A stretch of DNA of 51,682 nucleotides, taken from positions 1 through 51,682 of the forward strand of contig JAFQEL010000039.1 of NCBI GenBank assembly GCA_017399065.1, in the 5' to 3' direction. How positions within the stretch are numbered: the stretch's first letter is position 1; every line of letters starts with the position of its first letter. The DNA comes from Clostridia bacterium (GTDB taxonomy: Bacteria > Bacillota > Clostridia > Oscillospirales > Acutalibacteraceae). Shown here piece by piece: positions 37,893 to 46,763 of this stretch. The notes under the pieces are model-generated. The model made no database searches, had not been told where the DNA came from, and saw only the letters and a list, made by a program, of their open reading frames with translations. The position numbers and the translations under genes were made by a program.

Positions 37893-39107
37893 TTATGAAC
37901 GGTAGTCACCGTTGATTTTTACATAGTCGTATGTAAGGTCACAGCCCCATGCGGTAGCTTCAGCACTGCCGTCTGAGAGTGTGATGTCTATAATGATTTC
38001 GTTTTCGAGAAGAATTGTCTTTGCAATATCTTCATCAAACTCAATGCCTGCACCGTCTCTGCAAACTGCAATAGTGCCCTTTGAGCTTACAAAGTCAACG
38101 TCAACACCGTTGATGTCAAGGTCAGCACCCGAGTAACCGATTGCGCAGAGCACTCTGCCCCAGTTAGCATCGGCACCGAACATAGCCGCCTTGAGAAGTG
38201 ACGAATTGATTACGGACTTTGCGACTGTTTTAGCTGTTGCAATATCCTTTGCACCCTTGACAGCACATTCGATAAGCTTTGTTGCACCCTCACCGTCACG
38301 TGCGATTTCACGTGAGAGGTAACGCAGTGCCTCGAAAAGAGCAGCTTTGAAGGTGTCAAAATCTGCACCTTCTGCTGTGATTTCGCTGTTGCCTGCAAGA
38401 CCCGAAGCGAGGATTGAGCACATATCGTTGGTTGATGTGTCACCGTCAACCGAAACCATATTGAATGTGTCGCAGACAATAGCGTTGAGAGCCTTTTTGA
38501 GCATATCTGCACTGATTGCAGCATCTGTTGTGAGGAAGCAGAGCATTGTTGCCATATTAGGCATAATCATACCGCTGCCCTTTGCCATACCGCCGATATA
38601 GCATGTCTTGCCGTCAAGCTCAAACTTAACGCAGACCTCTTTTTCGTGCGTGTCGGTTGTCATAATTGCAACTGCTGCACTGTGACCGCCGTCACGGCTT
38701 AAGCCCTCTTTAAGTATGCCGATATGGCTTGCAATAGGCTCAATATTGATAGACGGGCCGATAACACCTGTTGATGCTACAACAACGTCTTTTGCACTGA
38801 TACCGAGTGCATCTGCTGCAAGTGAGCACATAGCCTCTGCCTTTTCGATACCGTCTGCAGCACAGGTGTTTGCGATACCTGAGTTGCAGATGATTGCCTG
38901 AGCAATGCCGTTTTCGAGGTTAGCTGCAGTGACTCTGTTGGGTGCACCTTTTACGAGGTTGCTTGTATGCATTGCCGCAGCAGTGCAGGGCTTCTCGCAG
39001 TAAACAAGTGCAAGGTCGTGCTTTGTTTTATTTTTTCTGATACCGCAGTGGACAGAGTTTGCAACAAAGCCAAGCGGTGTGGTAATTGTTCCTTTTATAA
39101 ATGTCAT
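37893..39107 (-). CDS. argJ: Ornithine acetyltransferase/N-acetylglutamate synthase
   Basis: The 404-aa Ntn-type enzyme is made as a precursor that cuts itself before the conserved Thr in MAKGSGMIMPNMATMLC (Thr187). It recycles acetyl groups from N-acetylornithine to glutamate, so no argE is needed. An N-terminal GFVANSVHCGIRKNKTKHDLALVYCEKPC, AAIICNSGIAN-like segment and ASTGVIG are present. CAAGGAG precedes ATG 39107. It is separated from argC by a 183-bp structured spacer, so it may have its own control. Confidence 0.95.
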   Translation of the reverse strand: MTFIKGTITTPLGFVANSVHCGIRKNKTKHDLALVYCEKPCTAAAMHTSNLVKGAPNRVTAANLENGIAQAIICNSGIANTCAADGIEKAEAMCSLAADALGISAKDVVVASTGVIGPSINIEPIASHIGILKEGLSRDGGHSAAVAIMTTDTHEKEVCVKFELDGKTCYIGGMAKGSGMIMPNMATMLCFLTTDAAISADMLKKALNAIVCDTFNMVSVDGDTSTNDMCSILASGLAGNSEITAEGADFDTFKAALFEALRYLSREIARDGEGATKLIECAVKGAKDIATAKTVAKSVINSSLLKAAMFGADANWGRVLCAIGYSGADLDINGVDVDFVSSKGTIAVCRDGAGIEFDEDIAKTILLENEIIIDITLSDGSAEATAWGCDLTYDYVKINGDYRS

Positions 39108-39130
39108 TGGTTGGTTGCTCCTTGAGTAAT

Positions 39131-39266
39131 CGCTGATTGAATCGGGCTGTGATTATCAGCGAGATAATTTTTTGTCAGAAATGTCAAAAAACGCAGGCAA
39201 TACTTTGTGTATTAACGAGTATTTTGGGCGTTTCTGACGGAAAAGTAGCCGCTGAGAATTGCGGCT
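39131..39266 (-). other. Three tandem hairpins in the argC-argJ spacer
   Basis: Reading toward argJ on the minus strand, there is a hairpin AGCCGC/GCGGCT (39247-39266). A long bulged hairpin follows, built from GTCAGAAA/TTTCTGAC, ACGC/GCGT and AATACT/AGTATT (39174-39238). A third, CGCTGAT/ATCAGCG (39131-39161), ends 15 bases upstream of the argJ ribosome site. No known riboswitch is recognised. It may be a terminator plus a leader, or an mRNA processing or stability element. Confidence 0.45.
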
Positions 39267-39290
39267 TAGATTTAATTAGCGGTTACCTTA

Positions 39291-40328
39291 TTAAAATGCG
39301 GGGGGCACGAGGTTGAGACCTGCGTTTTCATCAAGCCCCATAATCAGGTTCATATTCTGAATTGCCTGACCTGCGGCACCTTTGACCATATTGTCGATTG
39401 TTGACACAACAATCAGTGTGCCTGTGCGTGAGTCTATATGAAGTGAAATATCGCACATATTTGTGAACTTGACATTTCTGAGGTTTGCTGTTGCACCGTC
39501 GGGAAGCACGCGAACAAACTGCTCATCGGCGTACTTTGTTTCATAGGCCGCACGAATCTGCTCTTTTGTAACGCCATCTTTGAGCTTTAAGTACATTGTG
39601 GATACGATACCTCTGTTTACGGGAAGAAGATGAGGGACGAATGTAACCTTGATCTTCTTGCCGCCGAGCTTTGAAAGAGTCTGCTCGATTTCAGGTGTGT
39701 GGCGGTGCATACCTACCTTGTAGGGTGAGAATGCCTCGTTACAGTCGGGGTAGTGGGTTGTCTGGCTGAGACCTCTGCCTGCACCCGTTACACCTGACTT
39801 TGAGTCGATGATTACGCTGTCTGTTTCAACGAGACCGTTGATAATTGCAGGAGCAAGACCGAGTGCCGCAGACGTGGGGTAACAGCCGGGGTTAGCGATT
39901 ACACTGACGCCCTCTGCCTTTTCTCTGAATAGCTCGGGCACGCAGTAAACTGCCTCTTTATGTATCTCGGGCTTGTCAAACGGCTTCTGATACCACTCGG
40001 TGTATTCCTCTTCGCTCTCAAGGCGGAAGTCTGCACCGAGGTCGATGAATTTTCTGCCCTTTTCAAGACATTCTGCTGCAAGCGGCTCTGAAAGACCGTG
40101 AGGAAGGCAGGCAAAAACGACGTCGCTCATATCAACAGCTTCGCTCTGGTTGATACAAACCTTGTCGCAAAGACCGAGGAATGAGGGGTAAATATCGGAA
40201 AGCTTCTGACCCTCAAAGCTCTTGGAGCAAAGGGCAGTAAGCTCAACGTCGGGATGGCTGAGGAGAAGGCGTACAAGCTCAGCACCTGCGTAGCCTGTTG
40301 CGCCGATAACGGCAACTTTGATTTTCAT
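39291..40328 (-). CDS. argC: N-acetyl-gamma-glutamyl-phosphate reductase
   Basis: The 345-aa protein has an N-terminal NADP-binding Rossmann motif (VAVIGATGYAGAELVRLL). The catalytic cysteine lies in VIANPGCYPTSAALGLAPAI (Cys149), and HRHTPEIEQ carries the active-site histidine. It reduces N-acetylglutamyl phosphate to the semialdehyde for argD. It lies 22 bases after argH with AAGGAAAG before ATG 40328. Confidence 0.96.
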   Translation of the reverse strand: MKIKVAVIGATGYAGAELVRLLLSHPDVELTALCSKSFEGQKLSDIYPSFLGLCDKVCINQSEAVDMSDVVFACLPHGLSEPLAAECLEKGRKFIDLGADFRLESEEEYTEWYQKPFDKPEIHKEAVYCVPELFREKAEGVSVIANPGCYPTSAALGLAPAIINGLVETDSVIIDSKSGVTGAGRGLSQTTHYPDCNEAFSPYKVGMHRHTPEIEQTLSKLGGKKIKVTFVPHLLPVNRGIVSTMYLKLKDGVTKEQIRAAYETKYADEQFVRVLPDGATANLRNVKFTNMCDISLHIDSRTGTLIVVSTIDNMVKGAAGQAIQNMNLIMGLDENAGLNLVPPAF

Positions 40329-40350
40329 AGTTTATCTTTCCTTATCAGGG

Positions 40351-41661
40351 TTATTTCTTAATTCTGTTGTTTACGCAGGTCTCAAGTTTGATTGCCTCGT
40401 AAACGTCTTCGCCGAACAGCTCGCAAACATTCTGATACTTTTCAAGCGGCAGTGTTTCGAGTGTCAGCTTTTCTTTGATGCACAGTGCTACAAGCTCGCC
40501 TGTTGCCTTATATGCATCACGGAAGGGGAGACCCTTACCTACAAGATAGTCGGCACAGTCTGTTGCATTGATGAAGCCTTCTGCAGCAGCACGGCGCATA
40601 TTTTCGGGAATTACACGCATTGTTTCGATCATCGGGTCAAGTGCTGTCATACACATCTTGACTGTGTCGATTGCGTCGAAAATAGCCTCTTTATCTTCCT
40701 GCATATCCTTGTTGTATGCAAGCGGCAGACCCTTCATAGCGGTGAGAAGTGCCATAAGGTCGCCGAATACTCTGCCTGATTTGCCTCTGATAAGCTCGGC
40801 AATATCGGGATTCTTCTTCTGCGGCATAATGCTTGAGCCTGTTGAGAAAGCGTCGTCAAGCTCAACGAACTTGAATTCCCATGAGCACCAGAGAATAATC
40901 TCCTCGCAAAGTCTGGAAAGGTGTACCATAAGAATTGAAAGTGCACTTGCAATTTCAAGGCAGAAGTCTCTGTCCGAAACGCCGTCGAGTGTGTTTTCGA
41001 CTACACCGTCAAAGCCGAGAAGCTGTGCTGTCATTGCACGGTTTATGGGGTAGGTTGTGCCTGCAAGAGCACCGCTGCCAAGCGGTGAATAATTCATTCG
41101 TGCCTTTGCATCGGCAAGTCTGCCCATATCACGCTCGAGCATACTCACATAAGCGGAAAGCTGCATACAGAATGTGATTGGCTGTGCACGCTGAAGGTGA
41201 GTGTAGCCGGGCATAATAGTGTTTTCGTTTTCGTGTGCCTTGTTGAATATTGTGTCTGTCAGGTGACGGAGCATATCCATAACCTCTTCGCATTCCTTGC
41301 GGAGAGTAAGGCGGATATCGGTTGCAACCTGGTCATTACGGCTGCGGCCTGTGTGCAGGCGCTTGCCTGCATCGCCTATGCGGGCGGTGAGAGTCTGCTC
41401 GATGAATGTGTGGATATCTTCTGCATCGGGGTCGATGAGAAGCTCACCGTTAGCGATATCCTCTTTAATCTGCTTGAGACCGTTTATTATTTTTTCGCAG
41501 TCCTCAACGGGAATAATACCCTGAGTGCCGAGCATAACTGCGTGTGCAATTGAGCCGTCAATATCCTCACGGTACATACGGCTGTCGAATTTTATGGAAG
41601 AGTTGAAATCGTTTGTTCTCTTGTCAGCTTCTTTTGCGAAGCGTCCTGCCCAGAGTTTCAT
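40351..41661 (-). CDS. argH: Argininosuccinate lyase
   Basis: From ATG 41661 the 436-aa protein begins MKLWAGRFAKEADKRTNDFNSSIKFDSRMYREDI, the standard ArgH start. It has LHTGRSRNDQVATDIRL, TIMPGYTHLQRAQPITF, and the family signature GSSIMPQKKNPDIAELIRGK. It splits argininosuccinate to arginine and fumarate. It is ~20-25 residues shorter than many homologues, at the C-terminus (ends LETCVNNRIKK), with no sign of damage. It follows argG by 82 bases that include a hairpin. Confidence 0.95.
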   Translation of the reverse strand: MKLWAGRFAKEADKRTNDFNSSIKFDSRMYREDIDGSIAHAVMLGTQGIIPVEDCEKIINGLKQIKEDIANGELLIDPDAEDIHTFIEQTLTARIGDAGKRLHTGRSRNDQVATDIRLTLRKECEEVMDMLRHLTDTIFNKAHENENTIMPGYTHLQRAQPITFCMQLSAYVSMLERDMGRLADAKARMNYSPLGSGALAGTTYPINRAMTAQLLGFDGVVENTLDGVSDRDFCLEIASALSILMVHLSRLCEEIILWCSWEFKFVELDDAFSTGSSIMPQKKNPDIAELIRGKSGRVFGDLMALLTAMKGLPLAYNKDMQEDKEAIFDAIDTVKMCMTALDPMIETMRVIPENMRRAAAEGFINATDCADYLVGKGLPFRDAYKATGELVALCIKEKLTLETLPLEKYQNVCELFGEDVYEAIKLETCVNNRIKK

Positions 41662-41704
41662 TGCATTTTCCTGCCTTTTATTATGTTCGAAAAAAATAAC
41701 ATTC

Positions 41705-41725
41705 GGGCGGAGGGATACTCCGCCC
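41705..41725 (-). other. GC-rich hairpin between argG and argH
   Basis: GGGCGGAG (41705-41712) pairs with CTCCGCCC (41718-41725). A T run appears only about nine bases downstream on the minus strand, so it may act as a partial terminator or an mRNA stability element that lowers argH relative to argG. Confidence 0.55.
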
Positions 41726-41743
41726 TTAACTGTATTGTTTTTC

Positions 41744-42967
41744 TTATTTGTTACGCTCAGCCTCGAGGATTGCACGAACCTTGATCGGAAGACCGAAGAG
41801 GTTGATGAAGCCTGCGGAATCCTTCTGATCGTAAACCTCGTCTGCATCGAACGTTGCAAAGTCCTCACTGTAGAGTGTGTAGGGAGATGTAACGCCTGCG
41901 TTGATCATGTTGCCCTTGTAGAGCTTGAGCTTAACATCGCCTGTAACAGTTTCCTGAGTCTTGTCAACAAATGCACTGAGTGCCTCACGAAGGGGAGTGT
42001 ACCACTGGCCGAAGTAAACAAGCTCTGCAAAACGGAGAGCAACCTGCTCCTTGTAGTGCTGTGTATCACGGTCGAGAGTGATTGTCTCAAGTACCTGATG
42101 TGCCTTGTAGAGGATTGCACCTGCGGGATTTTCGTAAACGCCACGGGACTTCATACCGACAAGTCTGTTTTCAACAAGGTCAGCAATACCGATACCGTTT
42201 GCGCCGCCGATTTCGTTGAGCTTTGTGATGAGCTCAACACCGCCCATCTTCACACCGTCGAGTGCTACGGGAACACCCTTCTCAAATGAAAGTGTGATGT
42301 ATGTGGGCTTGTCGGGAGCTGCTTCGGGAGCTACACCCATCTCAAGGAAGCCTTCCTTGAGGTACTGGGGCTCGTTTGCGGGATCTTCAAGGTCAAGACC
42401 TTCGTGTGAAAGGTGCCAAAGGTTCTTATCCTTTGAGTAGTTTGTTTCACGGTTAATCTTGAGGGGAATATCGTGTGCCTCTGCATACTCGATTTCTTCT
42501 TCACGTGACTTGATGTCCCAGATTCTCCAGGGAGCGATGATCTGCATCTCGGGAGCAAAAGCCTTGATAGCAAGCTCGAAACGAACCTGGTCGTTACCCT
42601 TACCTGTACAGCCGTGGCAGATAGCGTCTGCGCCTTCAGCCTTTGCAATCTCAACAATTCTCTTTGCAATAACGGGACGTGCAAAAGATGTGCCGAGGAG
42701 ATAATCCTTCTCGTAAACAGCACCTGCCTTGAGTGTGGGGAAGATGTACTCGTTTACAAACTCTTCCTGAAGGTTTTCGATGTAAAGCTTGGAAGCACCT
42801 GTCTTGATAGCTTTTTCCTCAAGACCGTCAAGCTCTGTGCCCTGACCGACGTCACCGGATATTGCGATAACTTCACAGTTGTTGTAGTTCTCTTTGAGCC
42901 AGGGGATTATGATAGATGTATCAAGACCGCCTGAGTAGGCAAGAACAACTTTCTTAATTTCTTTCAT
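41744..42967 (-). CDS. argG: Argininosuccinate synthase
   Basis: The 407-aa ATP-dependent ligase has [20 protein letters not shown] (PP-loop), [23 protein letters not shown], and [20 protein letters not shown]. It joins citrulline and aspartate. It is the first gene of the arg run, read from a promoter overlapped by ArgR-like boxes. AGAGGAAA precedes ATG 42967. The upstream step, argF (ornithine carbamoyltransferase), is not in the window. Confidence 0.96.
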   Translation of the reverse strand: MKEIKKVVLAYSGGLDTSIIIPWLKENYNNCEVIAISGDVGQGTELDGLEEKAIKTGASKLYIENLQEEFVNEYIFPTLKAGAVYEKDYLLGTSFARPVIAKRIVEIAKAEGADAICHGCTGKGNDQVRFELAIKAFAPEMQIIAPWRIWDIKSREEEIEYAEAHDIPLKINRETNYSKDKNLWHLSHEGLDLEDPANEPQYLKEGFLEMGVAPEAAPDKPTYITLSFEKGVPVALDGVKMGGVELITKLNEIGGANGIGIADLVENRLVGMKSRGVYENPAGAILYKAHQVLETITLDRDTQHYKEQVALRFAELVYFGQWYTPLREALSAFVDKTQETVTGDVKLKLYKGNMINAGVTSPYTLYSEDFATFDADEVYDQKDSAGFINLFGLPIKVRAILEAERNK

Positions 42968-43011
42968 TGTAGTTTCCTCTTTTCGGTAAAATTAATTTTA
43001 TTCAAGCGATG

Positions 43012-43068
43012 TGTATTATTATACAACAAATATACAGAAAATCAACTGTTTTATTGCATAAATATACA
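43012..43068. promoter_or_regulatory. Two ArgR-like boxes over the argG promoter
   Basis: TGTATTATTATACA (43012-43025) is a palindrome with the TGnATnnnnATnCA pattern. TGCATAAATATACA (43055-43068) is a second, imperfect match. A weaker match lies at 43097-43109 next to dut. The first overlaps the -10, which fits repression by ArgR/AhrC with arginine. The exact consensus for this organism is not known to me. Confidence 0.6.
43018..43045 (-). promoter_or_regulatory. Promoter of argG
   Basis: On the minus strand, TTGATT (43040-43045) and TATAAT (43018-43023) have a 16-bp spacer, about 50 bases before the ATG. Confidence 0.75.
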
Positions 43069-43109
43069 CGTTTTTATTGATTTTTTTGTGTAAATATGCA
43101 TAAATTGCA

Positions 43110-43553
43110 TTATTTACCCGTTGAGCCGAAGCCGCCGGAACCTCTTTCGGTCTCGTCAAACTCGGTGACTTCAACAGCAGGTGCTGTGCATACGGGCATA
43201 ACTACAAGCTGAGCAATTCTTTCGCCCGGCTGAATTGTGTAGCTCTCTTCATACTGGTTGATAAGACCTACACAGATTTCGCCTCTGTAGTCACTGTCAA
43301 CAACACCGACACAGTTTGCAGGGGCAAGACCGTGCTTGATTGCAAGACCGCTGCGTGCGAATATCATTGCGGCATAGCCTGCATCCTCAAGTGCGATTGC
43401 AAGACCTGTCGGAATGAGAGCGTGACCGCCATTATCGAGCGTAATCGGCTCATCAATGCAGGCACAAAGGTCAAGACCTGCACTGCCGACTGTTGCACGC
43501 TGCGGAATTTTTGCGTTTTCTCTGAGCTTCTTGAATTTAATTTCGGTTATCAT
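43110..43553 (-). CDS. dut: dUTP diphosphatase
   Basis: The 147-aa protein has the five trimeric dUTPase motifs. These are GSAGLDLCA, ARSGLA, GVVDSDYRGEICVGLIN with its catalytic Asp, GERIAQLVV, and a C-terminal glycine-rich arm RGSGGFGSTGK. It removes dUTP and yields dUMP, complementing the dCMP deaminase at 8.4 kb. Its ATG overlaps the thrS stop (TGATG), so translation is coupled to thrS although the roles are unrelated. Confidence 0.96.
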   Translation of the reverse strand: MITEIKFKKLRENAKIPQRATVGSAGLDLCACIDEPITLDNGGHALIPTGLAIALEDAGYAAMIFARSGLAIKHGLAPANCVGVVDSDYRGEICVGLINQYEESYTIQPGERIAQLVVMPVCTAPAVEVTEFDETERGSGGFGSTGK

Positions 43554-45496
43554 CAGAAAATCACCTTTTCAGCATTCTGTCTGAGTACAAGACCAAGGAA
43601 TTCATCAATGCTCATAGCACCGATGTCGCCTTCGCCTCTCTTGCGTACGCCGACTGTGCCTTCTTCAATTTCCTTGTCGCCCATAACAAGCATATAGGGA
43701 ATCTTCTCAAGCTGTGCCTCACGGAGCTTGTAGCCGAGCTTCTCACTGCGGCAGTCAGCGCTTACACGCAGACCTGCATTTGCAAACTTCTCAACAAGTG
43801 CATTTGCTGCTTCGTGGTGTCTGTCAGCAATGGGCATAATTCTTACCTGCTCGGGTGCAAGCCATACGGGGAATGCACCTGCATACTTCTCGATAAGAAG
43901 CGCGAGTGTACGCTCATAACAGCCGATAGAAGTACGGTGGATGATGTAGGGATTCTTCTTTGTACCGTCTGCATCAACATATTCCATACCGAATTTCTCT
44001 GCAAGCATCTGGTCAATCTGGATTGTGATGAGTGTATCTTCCTTACCGTGAACATTCTTAATCTGAATGTCAAGCTTCGGGCCGTAGAAAGCAGCCTCGC
44101 CGACACCGACTTTGTACGGGATTTCAAGGTGGTCAAGAATCTTTGCCATAATACCCTGAGCTTCATCCCACTGCTCAACCGTACCGATGTACTTATCTTT
44201 ATCGTCGGGATCCCACTGTGAGAAACGGTAAGAAACGTCCTCGTAAAGGCCGAGAGTTTTGAGCATATAGATTGCAAGCTCAAGACAGCCTTTAAACTCG
44301 TCTTCAAGCTGCTCGGGAAGGCACATAAGGTGACCTTCGGAAATTGTGAACTGACGTACACGGATAAGACCGTGCATCTCGCCGCTGGATTCGTTTCTGA
44401 AAAGTGTTGATGTTTCGTTGTATCTTAAAGGCAGATCACGGTAGGAGCGTGCTCTGTTGAGGTATGCCTGGTACTGGAAAGGACAGGTCATAGGACGGAG
44501 TGCAAATACCTCATCATCCTTTTCCTCGTCACCGAGTACGAACATACCGTCCTGATAATGATCCCAATGACCTGAAACCTTGTAAAGATCGCTTTTAGCC
44601 ATATAGGGAGTTTTTGTGAGAAGCCAGCCCCTCTTCTGCTCCTCGTCCTCAACAAAACGCTGAAGCAGCTGAATGATTCTTGCACCCTTGGGGAGAAGAA
44701 TCGGCAGACCCTGGCCGATAATATCTGAGGTTGTGAAGAGCTCAAGCTCACGGCCGAGCTTGTTGTGGTCACGCTTCTTTGCTTCTTCAATCGCCTCAAG
44801 GTGAGCGTCAAGATCAGCCTGCTTTGTGAAGGCTGTGCCGTAAATACGCTGAAGCATTTTGTTCTTGGAGTCGCCTCTCCAGTATGCGCCAGTTGCGGAT
44901 GTGAGCTTGAATGCTTTTACTCTTGAAGTGTCAGGAATGTGAGGACCTGCACAAAGCTCGTCAAACTCGCCCTGCTTGAAGAAGGAGATGTTCTCACCTT
45001 TATCAGCGTGCTCTTTGATAAGCTCAACCTTATAGATTTCGCCCTTCTCTTCCATCATTGCGATTGCATCTGCGGGAGAAAGCTCATATCTCTCGAGAGC
45101 AAGCCCCTCTTTAACAATTTTCTTCATCTCAGCCTCGATTTTCTCGAGAACTTCGGGAGTGAAGGAAACGTCGCAGTCAAAGTCGTAATAAAAGCCGTTA
45201 TCAATTGCCGGGCCGATAGCAAGCTTTGCCTGTGGATAAAGTCTCTTTACAGCCTGAGCGAGAATGTGTGAAGCGGTGTGACGGAATGCCTTTTTGCCTT
45301 CCTCATCGTCAAATGTGAGAATCTCAACCTGAGCGTCAGCATCAAGTGCTGTACGAAGGTCGCAGAGCTCACCGTTTACTCTTGCAACGCAAGCAGCCTT
45401 GTAAAGCCCCATACCGAGACTTTTAGCAATATCGGCAACGGTAGTGCCGTTTTCGTACTCCTTAACAACGTTGTCTCTGAGTGTTACGTTAATCAT
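43553..45496 (-). CDS. thrS: Threonyl-tRNA synthetase
   Basis: The 647-aa class II synthetase has an N-terminal TGS domain (residues 1-60). The editing domain follows, with HTASHILAQAVKRLYP and the C-terminal ...HTDKGENISFFKQG-type region with GPHI. The catalytic core has RPMTCPFQYQAYL, RVRQFTISEGHLMC and YGPKLDIQIKN. The C-terminal anticodon-binding domain starts at FPVWLAPEQVRIMPI. Length is standard. A T-box leader lies upstream, so expression should rise when tRNA-Thr is uncharged. AAAGGATG precedes ATG 45496. Confidence 0.97.
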   Translation of the reverse strand: MINVTLRDNVVKEYENGTTVADIAKSLGMGLYKAACVARVNGELCDLRTALDADAQVEILTFDDEEGKKAFRHTASHILAQAVKRLYPQAKLAIGPAIDNGFYYDFDCDVSFTPEVLEKIEAEMKKIVKEGLALERYELSPADAIAMMEEKGEIYKVELIKEHADKGENISFFKQGEFDELCAGPHIPDTSRVKAFKLTSATGAYWRGDSKNKMLQRIYGTAFTKQADLDAHLEAIEEAKKRDHNKLGRELELFTTSDIIGQGLPILLPKGARIIQLLQRFVEDEEQKRGWLLTKTPYMAKSDLYKVSGHWDHYQDGMFVLGDEEKDDEVFALRPMTCPFQYQAYLNRARSYRDLPLRYNETSTLFRNESSGEMHGLIRVRQFTISEGHLMCLPEQLEDEFKGCLELAIYMLKTLGLYEDVSYRFSQWDPDDKDKYIGTVEQWDEAQGIMAKILDHLEIPYKVGVGEAAFYGPKLDIQIKNVHGKEDTLITIQIDQMLAEKFGMEYVDADGTKKNPYIIHRTSIGCYERTLALLIEKYAGAFPVWLAPEQVRIMPIADRHHEAANALVEKFANAGLRVSADCRSEKLGYKLREAQLEKIPYMLVMGDKEIEEGTVGVRKRGEGDIGAMSIDEFLGLVLRQNAEKVIF

Positions 45497-45514
45497 CGTT
45501 TTTCATCCTTTCTG

Positions 45515-45794
45515 AAAAATAAAAAAACTTCACCCTGTATTTGTAAAATACAGGGTGAAGTATGTAATGCAATACTCCACGGTTCCACCCGTGTTGCGTA
45601 AAATTAATTACGCCGCTCTTTAAGCCTTAACGCAGCTTGTACGGCACAGCTTATTTGATGTTGATCAACTTCGCAGGCACTCGGCAGTGGTCGTCATCGG
45701 GGTGAATATCCGCCTCACAGCATTTGGCGGACTCTCTGAAATCAACCTTTTCGATGCACATTCTGCTTCATCGCTTTATACTATAATACATATT
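45515..45794 (-). promoter_or_regulatory. T-box riboswitch leader of thrS
   Basis: On the minus strand, the conserved T-box bulge TGGAACC (45581-45587, in GGGTGGAACCGTGG) is followed by a strong terminator. Its arms are ACTTCACCCTGTATTT and the complement (45527-45561), with a T7 run at 45521-45527. A long stem-I region starts near 45740 with AGAGAGT. Uncharged tRNA-Thr should stabilise the antiterminator. The specifier codon was not assigned with confidence. Confidence 0.9.
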
Positions 45795-45800
45795 AAAGCC

Positions 45801-45829
45801 AATATATCACTTTTATTACATTATGTCAA
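45801..45829 (-). promoter_or_regulatory. Promoter of thrS/T-box
   Basis: On the minus strand, TTGACA (45824-45829) and TATATT (45801-45806) have a 17-bp spacer. It lies just 7 bases past the stop of the kinase-family gene, with no terminator seen between them. Confidence 0.85.
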
Positions 45830-45836
45830 GAGTAAA

Positions 45837-46742
45837 TCAGCTTCTGTACACCTTAATTACCTGCTTACGGCAATCAATTTCGGTGATTTTATAGGCACCG
45901 CCGTATTCGCCGTCGAGAGTCCATGCAATATTTTCGCCCTTGCTCTCTATTACGAAGTGGCTGCCCTTGGTTAGGGTAAACATATCCTCGTTATATGTGT
46001 GGTCGATAAGCAGCTCTTTAGCACGCTCTGTCCACATCTTTGCGCCGTGGGGCATCTTGGCAAGGTTGAGCTCAAATAAGCCGTCGTCAAAGCCTATATC
46101 CTCACGCTTGTATTTGATTATACCGCCGATGTTGAGTGAGCTCGAGATCGCACCGAAAGCATATTCGCCCTCATATACTTCATTATCACACTCGATTCTC
46201 ATCGGTATCGGCTTGAAGCCCTTGAGCTCCTTAAGGCCTGCGGCAACATAAGCAGAGTAGCCGAAGAGATTTTTTGATTTCTGAGATGTGTTGTATGAAC
46301 TCTTTGTAAATACGCCGAATGAAGCAGTGTAGCAGAAAAAGCGGTCGTTGTTCATCTGGCCCATATCGTGCCATTTTGGCTCGACAGAGCAGATAAGGTC
46401 AACTGCTTTTGAAGCATTGGTAGGTATGCCGAGGCTGTGTGCAAAGTCGTTTGTAGTACCGCTGGGAATATAGCCGAGGGGCACTTCGATGCCTGACTGA
46501 AGTATGCCGTTTACGGTTTCGTTAAACGTGCCGTCACCGCCTCTGCAGACGATGAGGTCAAACTTATCAGCCAGATGCTTGGCATATTCTGTAGCATCGC
46601 CTCTCTTCTGCGTGGTGTAAACAGTTGTTTCGTAGCCTGCCTTTGTAAATTCGTTGGCAATGTGAAGCAGCTGATTGCGTACGGTGTATCTGCCGGAGCA
46701 GGGGTTGATAATAACAAGTACTTTTTTGCCTGTGTTACTCAT
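45837..46742 (-). CDS. Diacylglycerol kinase family lipid kinase
   Basis: The 301-aa protein has a DAGK catalytic domain: VLVIINPCSGRYTVRNQLLHI, VCRGGDGTFNETVNGIL with the GGDGT ATP motif, and GYIPSGTTNDFAHSLGIP. A C-terminal beta domain (GDG...WTLDGEYG) follows. It is a DagK/YegS-type kinase that phosphorylates diacylglycerol or a related lipid, feeding phospholipid and LTA-lipid recycling. It follows the aminopeptidase gene by 21 bases and is cytoplasmic, acting at the membrane. Confidence 0.92.
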   Translation of the reverse strand: MSNTGKKVLVIINPCSGRYTVRNQLLHIANEFTKAGYETTVYTTQKRGDATEYAKHLADKFDLIVCRGGDGTFNETVNGILQSGIEVPLGYIPSGTTNDFAHSLGIPTNASKAVDLICSVEPKWHDMGQMNNDRFFCYTASFGVFTKSSYNTSQKSKNLFGYSAYVAAGLKELKGFKPIPMRIECDNEVYEGEYAFGAISSSLNIGGIIKYKREDIGFDDGLFELNLAKMPHGAKMWTERAKELLIDHTYNEDMFTLTKGSHFVIESKGENIAWTLDGEYGGAYKITEIDCRKQVIKVYRS

Positions 46743-46763
46743 TTAAGCACATCCTTGTGTGTT

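Noticed and set aside
40734-41553. Several long open frames opposite argH
   Set aside because: They mirror a conserved gene on the other strand, with arginine/serine-rich composition and no ribosome sites.
41662-41868. 69-residue N-terminal extension of argH
   Set aside because: It runs into the 3' part of argG and lacks family similarity; the standard MKLWAGR start follows an acceptable ribosome site.
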